From contig JANBPT010001050.1 in the NCBI GenBank assembly GCA_027575765.1, positions 1 to 15,770 of the forward strand: DNA of 15,770 bases. The letters run 5' to 3'. The notes beneath the pieces are model-generated. The model searched no databases, was not told the origin of the DNA, and saw nothing but the letters and a program-made list of their open reading frames with translations. Origin of the DNA: Tieghemiomyces parasiticus. Its lineage: Eukaryota > Kickxellomycota > Dimargaritomycetes > Dimargaritales > Dimargaritaceae. Positions 1-9,295 of this stretch are shown here, one piece after another; position 1 is the first letter of the stretch, and each line of letters opens with the position of its first letter. Position numbers and translations under genes: made by a program.

Positions 1-16
1 CACAGATAGGTCTTAC

Positions 17-3000
17 CAACAAAATTTAAGAGCGTCAGGTGGTGCTCTGACATGTCCACCACGGTCTTGGCCACGGGTTCGGTAATCTCAGCCAGGGCAG
101 AAATGACGGCGGCCGAATAGGGCGCCTCGATCATTTCGAGCACCTGCGAGGGGGAGGGAGGGGGGAGTATTCCGGGGGAGGGAAGGCGAAATGAGCACAT
201 AAAGGCATGTTACATCGTGTTGGATAATTGTGGTTAGTACTCTGTGCCGGGGTGGCGACCAGTTTGGTCAGATTGGAATGGGGGGGGGGGCACTAGGAAA
301 CCTTTCCCGCCCCACAAATGGCATCGTGAAAGAATAGCCAAATAATACCAATAATCATAATGTATCCACCAGGCTCTGGGCCGCTGTCAGTTGATTCGCT
401 CTCCGGATTCCTGGGCCTTTCGAATCACATGCCCGCCGAGGTGACCACATTCTTCCCCACCACCGTCCTTAATTAATGTACGGAAGGGGTGGTGAATGTC
501 CGATCCCGTGACGGGCGTTTCAAATATATGGATATATATACACACATGGGTGAGGGCAGTGTGTAGCCCACCGGCTTCCCTAACGAGTAGCGCGGTGGTA
601 GGGTGGGGGAGGATGCGGTGACTTACTCTTCGCACAAAATGTACCGTTAGACTCTCATCGATCTTGCGCTGTACCCGCTTGATAAATTGCAGGATTGGGA
701 GGCAATAGCCGAATGTCATCAGATTTAGCATCTGGTCGACGATCGACTTTTGCAGGGCCGTCTACGGTCACAAAGGGCGAATGGGATTAGTGGGTAGGGA
801 CATATGAGGTAAAACTTAGGTTAGTCAAGGGCCCACGTATCAAAAAAAAATGATACACTTGTTCCACACCGACCCCGAGTGTACCATCTAACGGGGAAAA
901 TCGACAAGTAGGCACCTAACGTACCATCAAGGCCGGTCCGAGGGTATTAATCTTTGCCGAAAACACCTCGCGGTACGCCTGGAAGACGCGAGCATGGAGG
1001 ACCGGATGGCGGTAGGCGATTTCCTCGAGCAGTAGATGAGGCACAGGGGTTTCGGCCAGACGGAAGTAGGTCCCATAATAGTAGTGATTCTCATCGTGCA
1101 AGACATAGCGCACCCAGACGACGACAGCGGCGGCAAGGATGGGGAGGTCGAGAAACTGCTCAATCACGGTCCCCGAGACCTGGGCAAAATCGGTCGCGTT
1201 GGGCTGCACGGGCAGGCGTTTCTCAAGATCGACGAGGCGTGCGTAGGTGTGATCGGGCGTTTGGTCTGCGGTCGACGGGCTACTGCTGGAGTCCAGCGGG
1301 TTGGAGGTCGTACTGACGATCCGCGAGAGGAGCCAAATATACTTGTCCTTGATTTCCGGACGGAGGCCGGCCCCACTCACCGTCGCTCGGCCCGTGTCGG
1401 GTGGCGGGTAGTACACGCTGTTGAGCAAGAAATCGATCACGGTCATGTCCTGCAGGTACTCGATCGGCGGTGGGCTGGGTCCGCTGTAGGCCTTGTACAA
1501 CTGGATAAGAGGACGTTGAGGAGTCGGCGGGCGCAGGGGTAAGTTAAGGAGGGTTAGGTAAGGTTGGTACCCGGTGGTGTCTGTTTCTCTCCATCCTTGG
1601 GTACAACGCTTGGAGGTGACTATGTTGTGTCCTAAGGGTGCAAGCGTCCAGAGGTAGCTTACCGCGACAACGTGACCTGGGGACAGCTCGCCCTTCTGCT
1701 TGATAGACAGGATCGCGGTGGATACATCACTATTGAAGAGCGGGAGCCCGGCCAACAGGAGGTTCATGTTGCCCAACAGTGGCGGCCTGGTAAATGGCAC
1801 ACGGAGTGCAAGGGTAGGGAAAAGAGATACGGAACAGAGCTGTCTATCAGTGGATATCCTAGGTTCGTCCGTCCACCAACAATGGCACGCACGGATGCTT
1901 TAAAAATTGAGGTGCATTGTACTCGGCTGACACTTACTTATTGTGGCGCCGCGAGGCGGCCTTTTCAAGTTCATTGGAGACGCGCTTCAGGGGGTAGTTT
2001 CCAATCGGGTCGTCCTTGAGCAAGTCCCGGATGACAGCCTGAGCTGCAAAGTAGGTATGTTCGTTCTGGGCGCATATTTTCTGTGGATTGGGATATCGAG
2101 TGCGGGGGGGGACGGTACGAGGAGAAACGGGTATAATGGGATGAGTCGCCAAGTAATACCTCAGTCGGTGGCCACTTGGTGGCTTGTTGTTGTTTTTTTG
2201 CTGTCAAGTTGATCAAGGGAAAAAAATAGAGCAACGCCGAACCCCTCTCACGCCCAGATACGTACCGCCAAAGGTTCAAACCGGGCCTGAAAATTTGACT
2301 CGTTTGCATTGCGCAGGCGCTTGAACGAGTCGAGTACAACATTGTTGAAGATATTGAAGTACTTGGACGCGGTAGTGGCGCTCGTAATCTCGGACTGGTA
2401 GCCGGCCTGCGATATGTGCTGGATGGCGGCGTTGAGAAACAAACTTCGCGGATACCGTTCTGAAAGCTCGTAGATGGTGGCTCGCCAGCGGTGGTCCTCG
2501 ATCATACCGGCAAGCCACGTCGGCGGATGCTGTTGCCAGGGAGAGGGGCGCGGGAGGAAGTGGTAATTACAGACACAGTTAAAGCCCGCTTCGGGTAAAG
2601 GGTTTACCGCCATCATAAAAACAGGTAATCCCTCCCGTCTCGACAAAGCAACATACTACTCACCACCCCAAGCAAATTCGACAACCCACGCCTTTCCACT
2701 TACCCCGTCAACCATATACTTCTTATCGATAGCCTCCGGATCGAACCGTTCAAGCATCACCGATTTGGCGGCTTCGTAGACGATTTGCGAGCCGTCGAGC
2801 CCCAAAATTTCGCACCATTCGTCGGCTACCAGGTTGCACATGGAACCCAGCCCGAGGTAATTCCCGGCCAGGAGACTCACCGCCTCTAACGGTGCCCCTG
2901 CATTGCGGAGGAAGGTTACGACGGTATTATAGGCTGTCGGCTCGAAAATCGAGTCTGGCTCGGGACAGTAAGGGTTTGGGAAGGTGGAGATAGGAAAGAG

Positions 3001-3248
3001 GGAATGGAGGAGGCAGGTATCAAGTAGAACGGGTATCGAATTAGTATGGTACTCCCTTGTGTGGTGGGTAGGTGTCAGCTGCAAGGCCGGGGCTCTATCA
3101 GGTGGCTATGGCCTTGGTCAGCTATCATAGTGGATGGTCAGGCGTGGTAGGGGCGAGTTCTCTGGCGGCCCATTCGTGTCCACCACTTACCGGTCGCGTT
3201 CATTTTCGCCTTGGAACGCTCGTAGATCGTGGCCTTATTTTCCTCCAT
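17..3248 (-). CDS. NELFCD: NELF-C/D (TH1) subunit of negative elongation factor, spliced, 3' end outside window
   Basis: This encodes a homologue of NELF-C/D, the helical-repeat subunit of the negative elongation factor that pauses RNA polymerase II near promoters in the nucleus. I assembled eight exons: 3191-3248, 2704-2954, 2266-2529, 1938-2080, 1663-1786, 925-1500, 627-761 and 17-143. All junctions are GT-AG and the phases agree, giving 559 residues before the left edge. The animal protein has about 590, so one short last exon is probably missing. Family-like blocks run in the expected order: FEPTAYNTV after residue 20, WLAGMIEDHRW near 108, AGYQSEITS at 145-153, NEHTYFAAQ near 197, PPPIEYL at 290-296, DKYIWLLSRI in exon 6, VPHLLLEEIAYRHPVLH, YCLPILQFIKR in exon 7 and VLEMIEAPYS at the start of exon 8. 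The start at 3248 sits in GCCGCCATGG, a strong context, and the next exon joins in phase. The acidic N-terminus of the animal protein is shortened. The identification rests on remembered similarity, but the collinear matches make it strong. Confidence 0.93.
144..626 (-). other. Long last-visible intron of NELF-C/D (483 nt)
   Basis: This intron is two to four times longer than the other introns in the window, which are 112-236 nt. It has a GTAAGT donor (621-626) and an AG acceptor (144-145) behind a C-rich pyrimidine tract on the transcript strand. On the plus strand that tract appears as runs of G at about 147-182. An uninterrupted run of eleven G lies at 280-290 and an AT dinucleotide stretch at about 526-541. 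I see no gene inside it. Confidence 0.7.
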
Positions 3249-3946
3249 GGCGGCAGGGAATCGTCGGGCAGCGGATGGAACGAGTAATAAGAAACTGGAG
3301 ACAGGCACGGGAATTACGACCCCTTTTTACGGCAATATAAGTGTGTATATATATATGACAGAAAGACGGAAGTAAAGTATGGTTCAATGGAGGCGATGAA
3401 GAGATTCCAGGGAATGAGGGTAAAATGCTTGATGCTTCATGGGATTTCGGAGAGTCAAGGCTATGCCCCTTACTGACGCGCCCTGGGAACCCCTCGTTCG
3501 TGGTGTCACTTGCCCATACCCACACAACCCACGCGTGCACAAAGCATATTTTTGACAGGGTGCCTACAGACCCGAACCGCGTGACGAATCAGGTCAAATC
3601 TTCCATAACCCATGGAAACGGTGCCCAGCTATCAAACTCCAAGTTATAGACAGCCCTATTCCATAATTAACGCCACTCTTGGAAGGGGAGGGCCGCCACT
3701 GCCAAAGGACACCTCCGGCGTGGCAGCAGCGACTAACGTACTGTTTAAATTCCGGAATACTCGCCTCTTGCACCACGGTCACTTCACAATTATTCGCGGT
3801 TCAATTTCCACCAGCACTTTAATCGGGGACAAAGCGGAGTTCAGAGACACAGCCATGGTAAAAAAGGAAAGGAAAGAGCCAGACGAATATGACAAATGAG
3901 GACGAGAGCTGAATCCACCTTAAAAAAGGGGGAGGGTCGTGGTTGA
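3249..3946. other. Intergenic region between RPN8 3' end and NELF-C/D start
   Basis: This 698-bp gap separates two tandem minus-strand genes. It should hold the RPN8 3' end on the right and the NELF-C/D promoter on the left. The only other point of note is a minus-strand 25-codon ORF (3779-3856) that starts in a good context, ACCATGGCTG. In the -1 frame the reading stays open for about 60 more codons, to 3594. I do not recognise either piece and do not call a gene. Confidence 0.5.
3346..3356 (-). promoter_or_regulatory. Candidate TATA element of NELF-C/D
   Basis: An 11-bp alternating TA run lies about 98-108 bp upstream of the NELF-C/D ATG, reading TATATATATA on the transcript strand. The position suits a TATA box with a short leader. 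Alternating AT runs also occur by chance, for example near 4684-4701 inside an intron, so this is only a candidate. Confidence 0.35.
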
Positions 3947-5226
3947 TTAGTCGTCGTCCTTGGCCGTTTCCTGGTCCTTCTCCTCCTCCTCCTTCGCAGC
4001 ACCCTCGGTATCAGCCTTCCCACTAACGGCCGCCTTGTCGGCCTCGGGGCCGTTGATGAGGCTGTTTTCCGTCTCACTATTCTGAATCTTGTTGTTAATA
4101 AGTTCATGGAGAGCGATGACGGCACGGACGAGGGAAGACAGGTACGTAACCATGTACTGGTCGTTAGTCTTGGCAGCAAGGGTAGTGGTCAGGTCGCGTA
4201 CGTCGAGGTTGGGCAGCAGATTAAACACGTCTTGCAGGTTATGCACAATCTCGTGGTTGACGGGGAGTTTGCCGTCGGCCACCTTGAGGAGATACTCGCG
4301 GATCTCCTGGAGCCGGCGCTCTAAGCCTTTGAGGGAGTTGAGCTGGTGCTTGACCCGCGTAGATAGGGATCCGACCGCGTTGTCCTTAACATCGCGTAGC
4401 AGATGCTCGACCCCGATTTCTTCGGCCTCCTCGGCGGCGATTTCGGAGGGTGCGTGCATAAAGGTGCGCGTGGTGGCCGTGCCGTCGTCGTGGATTTCCT
4501 CCACCGCAAAGTAGGCGTCGGTCGGGATTCCAATGTCGTCCTTGGGCTTCACGTTTACAATCACCAGGACCGGGTCCGTCGTGTACCGCTTGAAGAGCTC
4601 GTTGATTTCCAAGTCAGCGTTGCGAAGTTTGGGCCCGCTGTGGTACCAGCCGACGAGACGCTCCTTGGCTGAGAGTACAAAAGTATATATATGCAAATAT
4701 ATCGAAAGTGAAGGGCGGTATGGGTGAGATGGGGAGGGTATCAAGATAGATGGTTTGAGGAGTTCAGCCATGAAGGTCCTAAACGGTAGTTTAAAAGAGT
4801 ACAGGCCGACCGCGTTACTTACTGTTGACTTTCTTGTACATGTCCCGCATCGTCTCGACGTAGACGTGGTCCAGGAACCATACGCAGTTGCCTTTGTCGT
4901 CCTCTTCGAAGGGGACTGGATAAGCGACGGGATGAGGCGTGAATGGGTAGATGTAACGGGGTGAGTGCAAAACGTCGACAGGGTCGCTAACAAGGGCCTC
5001 TCCCCGCAGGCATGAAGAATCGGTCAGACCCTCGGATTGCAGTGCACTTACCGGCGAAACTGTTAGCTACATTGACCACGCTACCGTCGGCCTGACCGAG
5101 TAGCACGCCGACCACACGCTTGTTGGAGCTGGGCGCCACGCGGTTATAGTGGTCGACCACAGACAGTAGCACCAGCGGATGCACAATGACCTTCTTCGGG
5201 GCCAAAGTCTGTGTGGTTGTCGGCAT
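3947..5226 (-). CDS. RPN8: 26S proteasome regulatory subunit RPN8 (PSMD7 family)
   Basis: RPN8 is a non-catalytic MPN-domain subunit of the 19S lid. It pairs with the deubiquitinase RPN11 and helps hold the lid together in proteasomes of nucleus and cytoplasm. The exons are 5052-5226, 4823-4915 and 3947-4668, with introns of 136 and 154 nt and consistent phases, giving 329 residues (human about 324). The MPN domain fills roughly residues 13-140, with [17 protein letters not shown] near the start, VVGVLLG, NSFAVPFEEDD across the first junction and LVGWYHSGP at 94-102. The sequence has WYHSGP rather than the zinc-binding HxH of the JAMM motif, as expected for inactive RPN8. Next come [29 protein letters not shown] and [12 protein letters not shown], the C-terminal helices that join the lid bundle. 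The last 30 or so residues form a charged Lys/Glu/Asp tail, typical of the family. The ATG at 5226 gives the standard N-terminus. It diverges from MED20 and lies upstream of NELF-C/D on the same strand. Confidence 0.97.
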
Positions 5227-5790
5227 GGCTAAAGTACGAGAACGAGGATGTGGGTGGAGGAGTTGGCGATAGCGGATGAAAGCAATGCCGGGGCTGGTAA
5301 TGTAGGGTGTGTGGTTAACCGATGGCCACAACGTCGGAGGGACTGGAAAAAGGGAGATGGGGATTGGGTAGGGATACGTGGAGGAATGCTGATTAACAGG
5401 TCAGCAGTGCAAGGTAAAAGATGTGAAGGTCCAGAGGCAATCGATGTGGGACTGCGCCCTCCAATGTCGTCGTCGTCGGAGTGTCGCTATGGGCTGCCCT
5501 TGGATCCACGAGGGAAGCAGATTAATCACGGCTGCGTCTCTGGTGCATCTCGTCTTGCTATGGATGCCAGGACTCTACTGGGTGCCATGGTGTGAATACT
5601 ACATTCCTAGATTTACTACCTTACACCTTTCGCCTCTTGCATCGTCACCTCCTTGTCTATCTAACGAGACCCCTATACTTACCCATCTGCTTGACCAGCT
5701 CCTCATTGTGCCAGAGAATCCCGCGCTGACACCATTTTGCACGATACAGGGCCCTCTCAGCCTTCACCAGTCTAAACCTAGTTACTACCG
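5227..5790. promoter_or_regulatory. Divergent RPN8-MED20 promoter region
   Basis: These 564 bp separate the divergent start codons of RPN8 (minus, 5226) and MED20 (plus, 5791), so they must contain both promoters and leaders. I see no clear TATA box close to either start. The right part, from about 5620, is pyrimidine-rich on the plus strand, as are other stretches just upstream of plus-strand starts here. The ORFs that run through it look like chance readings. Confidence 0.55.
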
Positions 5791-7002
5791 ATGGGTGCTT
5801 CTACGTAGGTCATTACACCCTCCCCCCCGGCCGGCACTACGCCCACCGCCTTACTCGCTTAACGAACCCCCAACCTTATGTCTAACCACCACCTCCCCCA
5901 ACCTGCTCCCCGCCAGCGTCTTCCGGTGGGTTGACGCCACCGGCTCCTCGAGCCTTACTCATCTAACGGACCGCATTACCAAACACTTTCACGGGACCAA
6001 CGTCGGCCGCTGGAACATTTCCTGCAAGCTGTACCGTGAGGTCAACCTGGCGGCGGCCGAGCAGGAACGGTTGGGCCAGCCGCTACCAGCTGGGCAAACC
6101 AAGCCCCCGCCGGAGAAGTTCCTTATGTTCCTAACCGACTCCACTTGTCCAGCCCGCCCCCATGCCATGGTCAACGAGACCATTGTCCACGTCGACCGCG
6201 AGTTTGAATTGATTGTGCAAAAAATGAAGAATCTGTGGTCGTTCCGACAGTCCTCCCAGATCGATGTAAGGCATAGCGGTAGTAACGTTTTGAGACACTG
6301 GCCACCGTCGCTACCCTAGCGAGAATAATGGAGGATGGGGGCGGGTGAGGATTGCCGAGAATATCTGATAATATTGAACCAGTACGCCCCCCCCCAATGC
6401 ATTATGTTACTAACGATCCTAACATTACCTATTCTGATTGCCACGCTGATAAATTCCCTCCCACCAGGGCCACGAATTCGACCTGGGCGATTTCAGCATC
6501 AAAGCGGGGAACATCATCGTGGGCACATCGAGTAAAGGCGTGGTCGTTGAGGTAAGTCCGTGAGGTTACGTGTACAGCTGGAAGCGGTTCCTTCACTTCT
6601 GTCTTCACGCATTGGTCGTAACCAGTCCGTCTGCCCCCCTTGATCCGCTAGTAGCTGACCTTGTACTCCACCTCCTTAATATGTAACTCTGCATCCCAGA
6701 TTGAGTATAGACCCTGTATCGATTTAACGAGCTGCCGGCGTCTCCTCGCAGAATTCATCGAGCTGCTACTACCGCCGGCCGCCCGACTATCCTTCGCCGT
6801 GACGCCCAAGCCAGACACCTCCGCGGCCGACCAGGATGATCCTACGTCGACCAACAGGTCTGTCGACGTCAGTCAGCTCCACGACCGGAATGACGTGCTC
6901 TCCCCTGACTACGCGCGGGTGGGCCTAAACGAGCGGTACTGTGGGCCCATACACTCGGCGTACCAATTTTTTACGCTGTTCCGGAAGGATGGCTTATTAT
7001 AA
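5791..7002 (+). CDS. MED20: Mediator complex subunit 20 (Srb2/TRFP family)
   Basis: MED20 is a beta-barrel subunit of the Mediator head. It binds MED18 and helps couple activators to RNA polymerase II at promoters. The exons are 5791-5804, 5917-6265, 6468-6551 and 6700-7002, with introns of 112, 202 and 148 nt and consistent phases, giving 249 residues. Human MED20 has about 212 and yeast Srb2 about 210. The N-terminus MGASTVFRW keeps the family's MG-start and first strand. EKFLMFLTDS aligns with the KLMYVMHNSE block, VDREFELIVQKMKNLW with the following helix, FDLGDFSIKAGNIIVG with the conserved YxxxDFxVKxGxVxxG block, and VVVEIEYRPC with SVEVEYGPC. The end, SAYQFFTLFR, aligns with the C-terminal MVQYMELFNKIR helix. 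The extra length is mainly a loop rich in Asp, Ser and Thr, at about residues 180-215. The start codon sits in a 14-nt coding exon with donor GTAGGT, and CTAAC at 5882-5886 is a good branch-point candidate. The C-terminal alignment is weaker than the centre. Confidence 0.9.
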
Positions 7003-8470
7003 AGAGGCAGCCATATTGGGTCAATATATGGGGTGCTAATTGGCAATAGTCACTTAGAGATGTAGCCTCATATATGAACGGATACACTATTGTAATGGCT
7101 ATATGGCAGCAATCTGAGTGGATAGTCCTATTTGTGCTAGTAATGGTACATCGGATGCCTAATAGAATGGCGGAAGTTAGCTGAAACAGGTGCGTGACGA
7201 CCATCGTCGAACTGCCGGATTGCCTTACCCTCCGGAACACTGAAGGAGAAGGGTATTAGGGCGTGGGCGGCCCATTCGATATTTGACGAAGGCGAGTACC
7301 CTGATCACGACTTGCTACACTGGTCAACAGAATAGCATCAGAAGTCCTGAGTTGCTGACCGTCTCCCGGCTATCTCCGCTAAAGTACTGTTGATGACAGG
7401 GATGGTCAGGATTGATAGACGCTTTACCAGGGCACGCGCCAGGGTCTAGAAGCCGAATACGGATCGTCACGATTCAATAGAGCAGAGCGATGGTAAGGGT
7501 ATCACCTCATCCCTTTTGCCTATCTTTCGGTTATGCTGGAGGGACCCTAGCGGATGGGCCACACTAAATGAGTTGGCACTTGACAGGCAACTTACGGGGT
7601 GTTTCGAAATAACCACTCTCCGTCATGGTATGGTCACGTACAGCGAAAACCCAAGCACCGCGAAGCACATACGCTAGAAGTCCGACGTCCGAGTGCACCA
7701 AAGTAATTTGGCAGCTGTTTCTTAGAGCCGTCCCGAGCAGCAAAACATAAAGGAATAAAAAGAATGACCAGATCTACTCGCGTTGCTGATCAATTACACC
7801 CTTTTAGACGATAATGCGGCAGGAGTGACCGGGTATGGCTGCATTCTCCTACTTTGCCTCGTTTTTAACCAAGACCCTATTAGATCTTTTCACGCGCCTG
7901 TACAAAAAGCTGACAAGTGGAAGCGCTCGTGTGGGTTGTACGGCTGGCGCCATCACCGTCACCCGGCCAGCGTGGCGCGGTCGGACATGTATAACGGCTG
8001 CCGTGTCGCTTGCAAAGATCTCCGCCTGATTGGCCAGGCAAGTCCTGGCGTCCAATGGACACAACCTGAGCTCACATTATCCCTTTTCTGTACCACCTCG
8101 ACCCGCCCCTTATCACCCCAACCTGCCACCAGCTGACGCTAATCCGACTCCATTAAAGCCAAGTCTTGCGGTCGATGATGAGACCGCCCAATTACCCTTC
8201 TCTCCCAGAAGCTCCGCTGGCAGGTGGGTGGCCAGCGCCATGGTGGCTACGCGGGGCTGTAAAAGCCTACCAATCGTCTAGCCACCGCTTCGCCTTGAGA
8301 CCGCGTGACCTCTCCCCCCAGCTGTAGTTTTGGCAAGACCTAGCCGCCAGTGGAAGTGTTAACTTTTGATCCGCTTGTCGGAATGGAATTGTCGCGGACA
8401 TGAGCTTCGGGCCACCGCTGTATTCATTGTTTAGCGCTAATACCAGCTGAGATGTTTGGCCGTACTAATC
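7003..8470. other. Non-coding or unrecognised region downstream of MED20
   Basis: This 1.5-kb stretch has frequent stops in all frames and no family I recognise. AT-rich sequence just after 7002 probably holds the MED20 3' end. No tRNA A-box and B-box pair is visible. The only protein-like reading is the short ORF at 7835-8029, listed separately. Confidence 0.5.
7835..8029 (+). CDS. Doubtful small ORF, 64 codons, unknown product
   Basis: This ORF has a bounded start: an in-frame TGA lies three codons upstream of the ATG. It begins MAAFSYFASFLTKTLLDLF, an amphipathic, membrane-friendly helix with lysines, followed by a basic Gly/Ala/Thr-rich segment. That could suit a small organellar or membrane-associated protein, or the first exon of a spliced gene. 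I recognise no family, and overlapping frames on both strands are also open here, so chance is quite possible. A GCAAGT sequence that could be a GC-AG donor lies at 8037-8042, but using it would require reading through the TGA. Confidence 0.2.
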   Translation: MAAFSYFASFLTKTLLDLFTRLYKKLTSGSARVGCTAGAITVTRPAWRGRTCITAAVSLAKISA

Positions 8471-8701
8471 CCAGAAGAACTGGCGAAAGACTAATAGACA
8501 AAAAGTACCCGGAAAGGGGTGCAGCCCCTTTGCCTTTCGCGTGCTTCGGCCGCTGGGCGCTTGTATCCATAAGGCCAGCGGCCGATCGGCTTTCGGCCCG
8601 ATGGCGGAGTAAGCCCGGTCGATCCTGATGAATGGCGGCGTTTGGCATTATTCTCCCTTCAGGTCCCGCGCCGGCGCCCCCTCCCCCGGGCCGGCGGCGC
8701 G
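8471..8701. other. Cluster of five GC-rich hairpins, candidate structured RNA
   Basis: Five inverted repeats follow one another in 231 bp. They are CCAG/CTGG with a 5-nt loop (8471-8483), AAAGGGG/CCCCTTT with a 5-nt loop (8513-8531), GGCCGCTGG/CCAGCGGCC with an 18-nt interior (8548-8583), an ATCGG/CCGAT stem capped by a TTTC-type loop (8585-8602), and a GC-only imperfect palindrome (8667-8701). They sit in a gene-free region. This density suggests a structured non-coding RNA, but no signature of RNase P, SRP, U3 or spliceosomal RNA could be matched. The strand is unknown. A GC-rich chance cluster remains possible. Confidence 0.3.
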
Positions 8702-9295
8702 TGACAGATCCACTCCGTAATCCCGCTCTGCTGCAATAGAATTGTGCAGGTTATTCTCCAGCCAACGGTGCAACGCTATGCGACCGGGCTTGAAAGGCCA
8801 GACCACACTGCACCACGCTGGTGCCTATTCTTTGCTAAGGAGGTAAGGTGGCTAGACACCAGTTCCTGCTCACCCTATCGTGTGCACCGGATGCCTGGAG
8901 GCGTTGGAAGGCCACGGTGTGCGTGGTCACCAGCCTTCCCCCCCCCGCGAGGCTATGTTGTGCGCTGTTGGCCGTCGAAGTGAGGGTACCGTTGGCTATA
9001 GCATGCCTGGCCGCAATGTTTTCTTACAGAATCCGACCTTTTGCATCATGATGATGGTGGAGGGGGGAAGACGCTGGCGGTGAAGCATCTGCGCCCACTG
9101 CCAGCCACCCGTGCACTTAGACACACCTCCTTTTCGTCTGGACTCCTGTTCTATACTATCAGCCAGATTGCCTGGTTAATACCACGGCCAGTCAATCAAC
9201 TCGTCCCCTTATTGGGCAACGATACGCCATAGGTTTCCACTCAGACGGATGTGCGCTGGGGGGAGGGGAAGCCATCTGGTCACTCCCGTCGCAGC
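8702..9295. other. Gene-free region without recognised features
   Basis: Several ORFs of 63-79 codons overlap here in different frames with no protein-like pattern I recognise. There is a run of nine C at about 8938-8946. I see no RNA gene or repeat that I can support. Confidence 0.4.

Noticed and set aside
954..1542. Plus-strand open frames of 120 and 168 codons
   Set aside because: They are antisense to the long sixth exon of NELF-C/D, whose minus-strand reading matches the family along its length.
3720..3830. B-box-like GGTTCAATTTCC suggesting a tRNA
   Set aside because: No A-box at the right distance, no anticodon arm and no pairing acceptor stem.
5248..5916. Extension of the MED20 frame upstream into a long ORF beginning at 5423
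   Set aside because: MED20 similarity begins exactly after an intron acceptor at 5915-5916, and a 14-nt exon supplies the family MG-start. The upstream reading crosses the RPN8-MED20 promoter and looks unlike protein.
8482..8495. GGCGAAAGACTAAT resembling a large-subunit rRNA segment
   Set aside because: The similarity stops after 14 bases. Flanking sequence does not follow rRNA, so it is not an rDNA fragment.
9026..9038. ACAGAATCCGACC resembling the conserved CR-V element of RNase P RNA
   Set aside because: No matching CR-I partner was found at a plausible distance upstream, and a 13-base resemblance is expected by chance.
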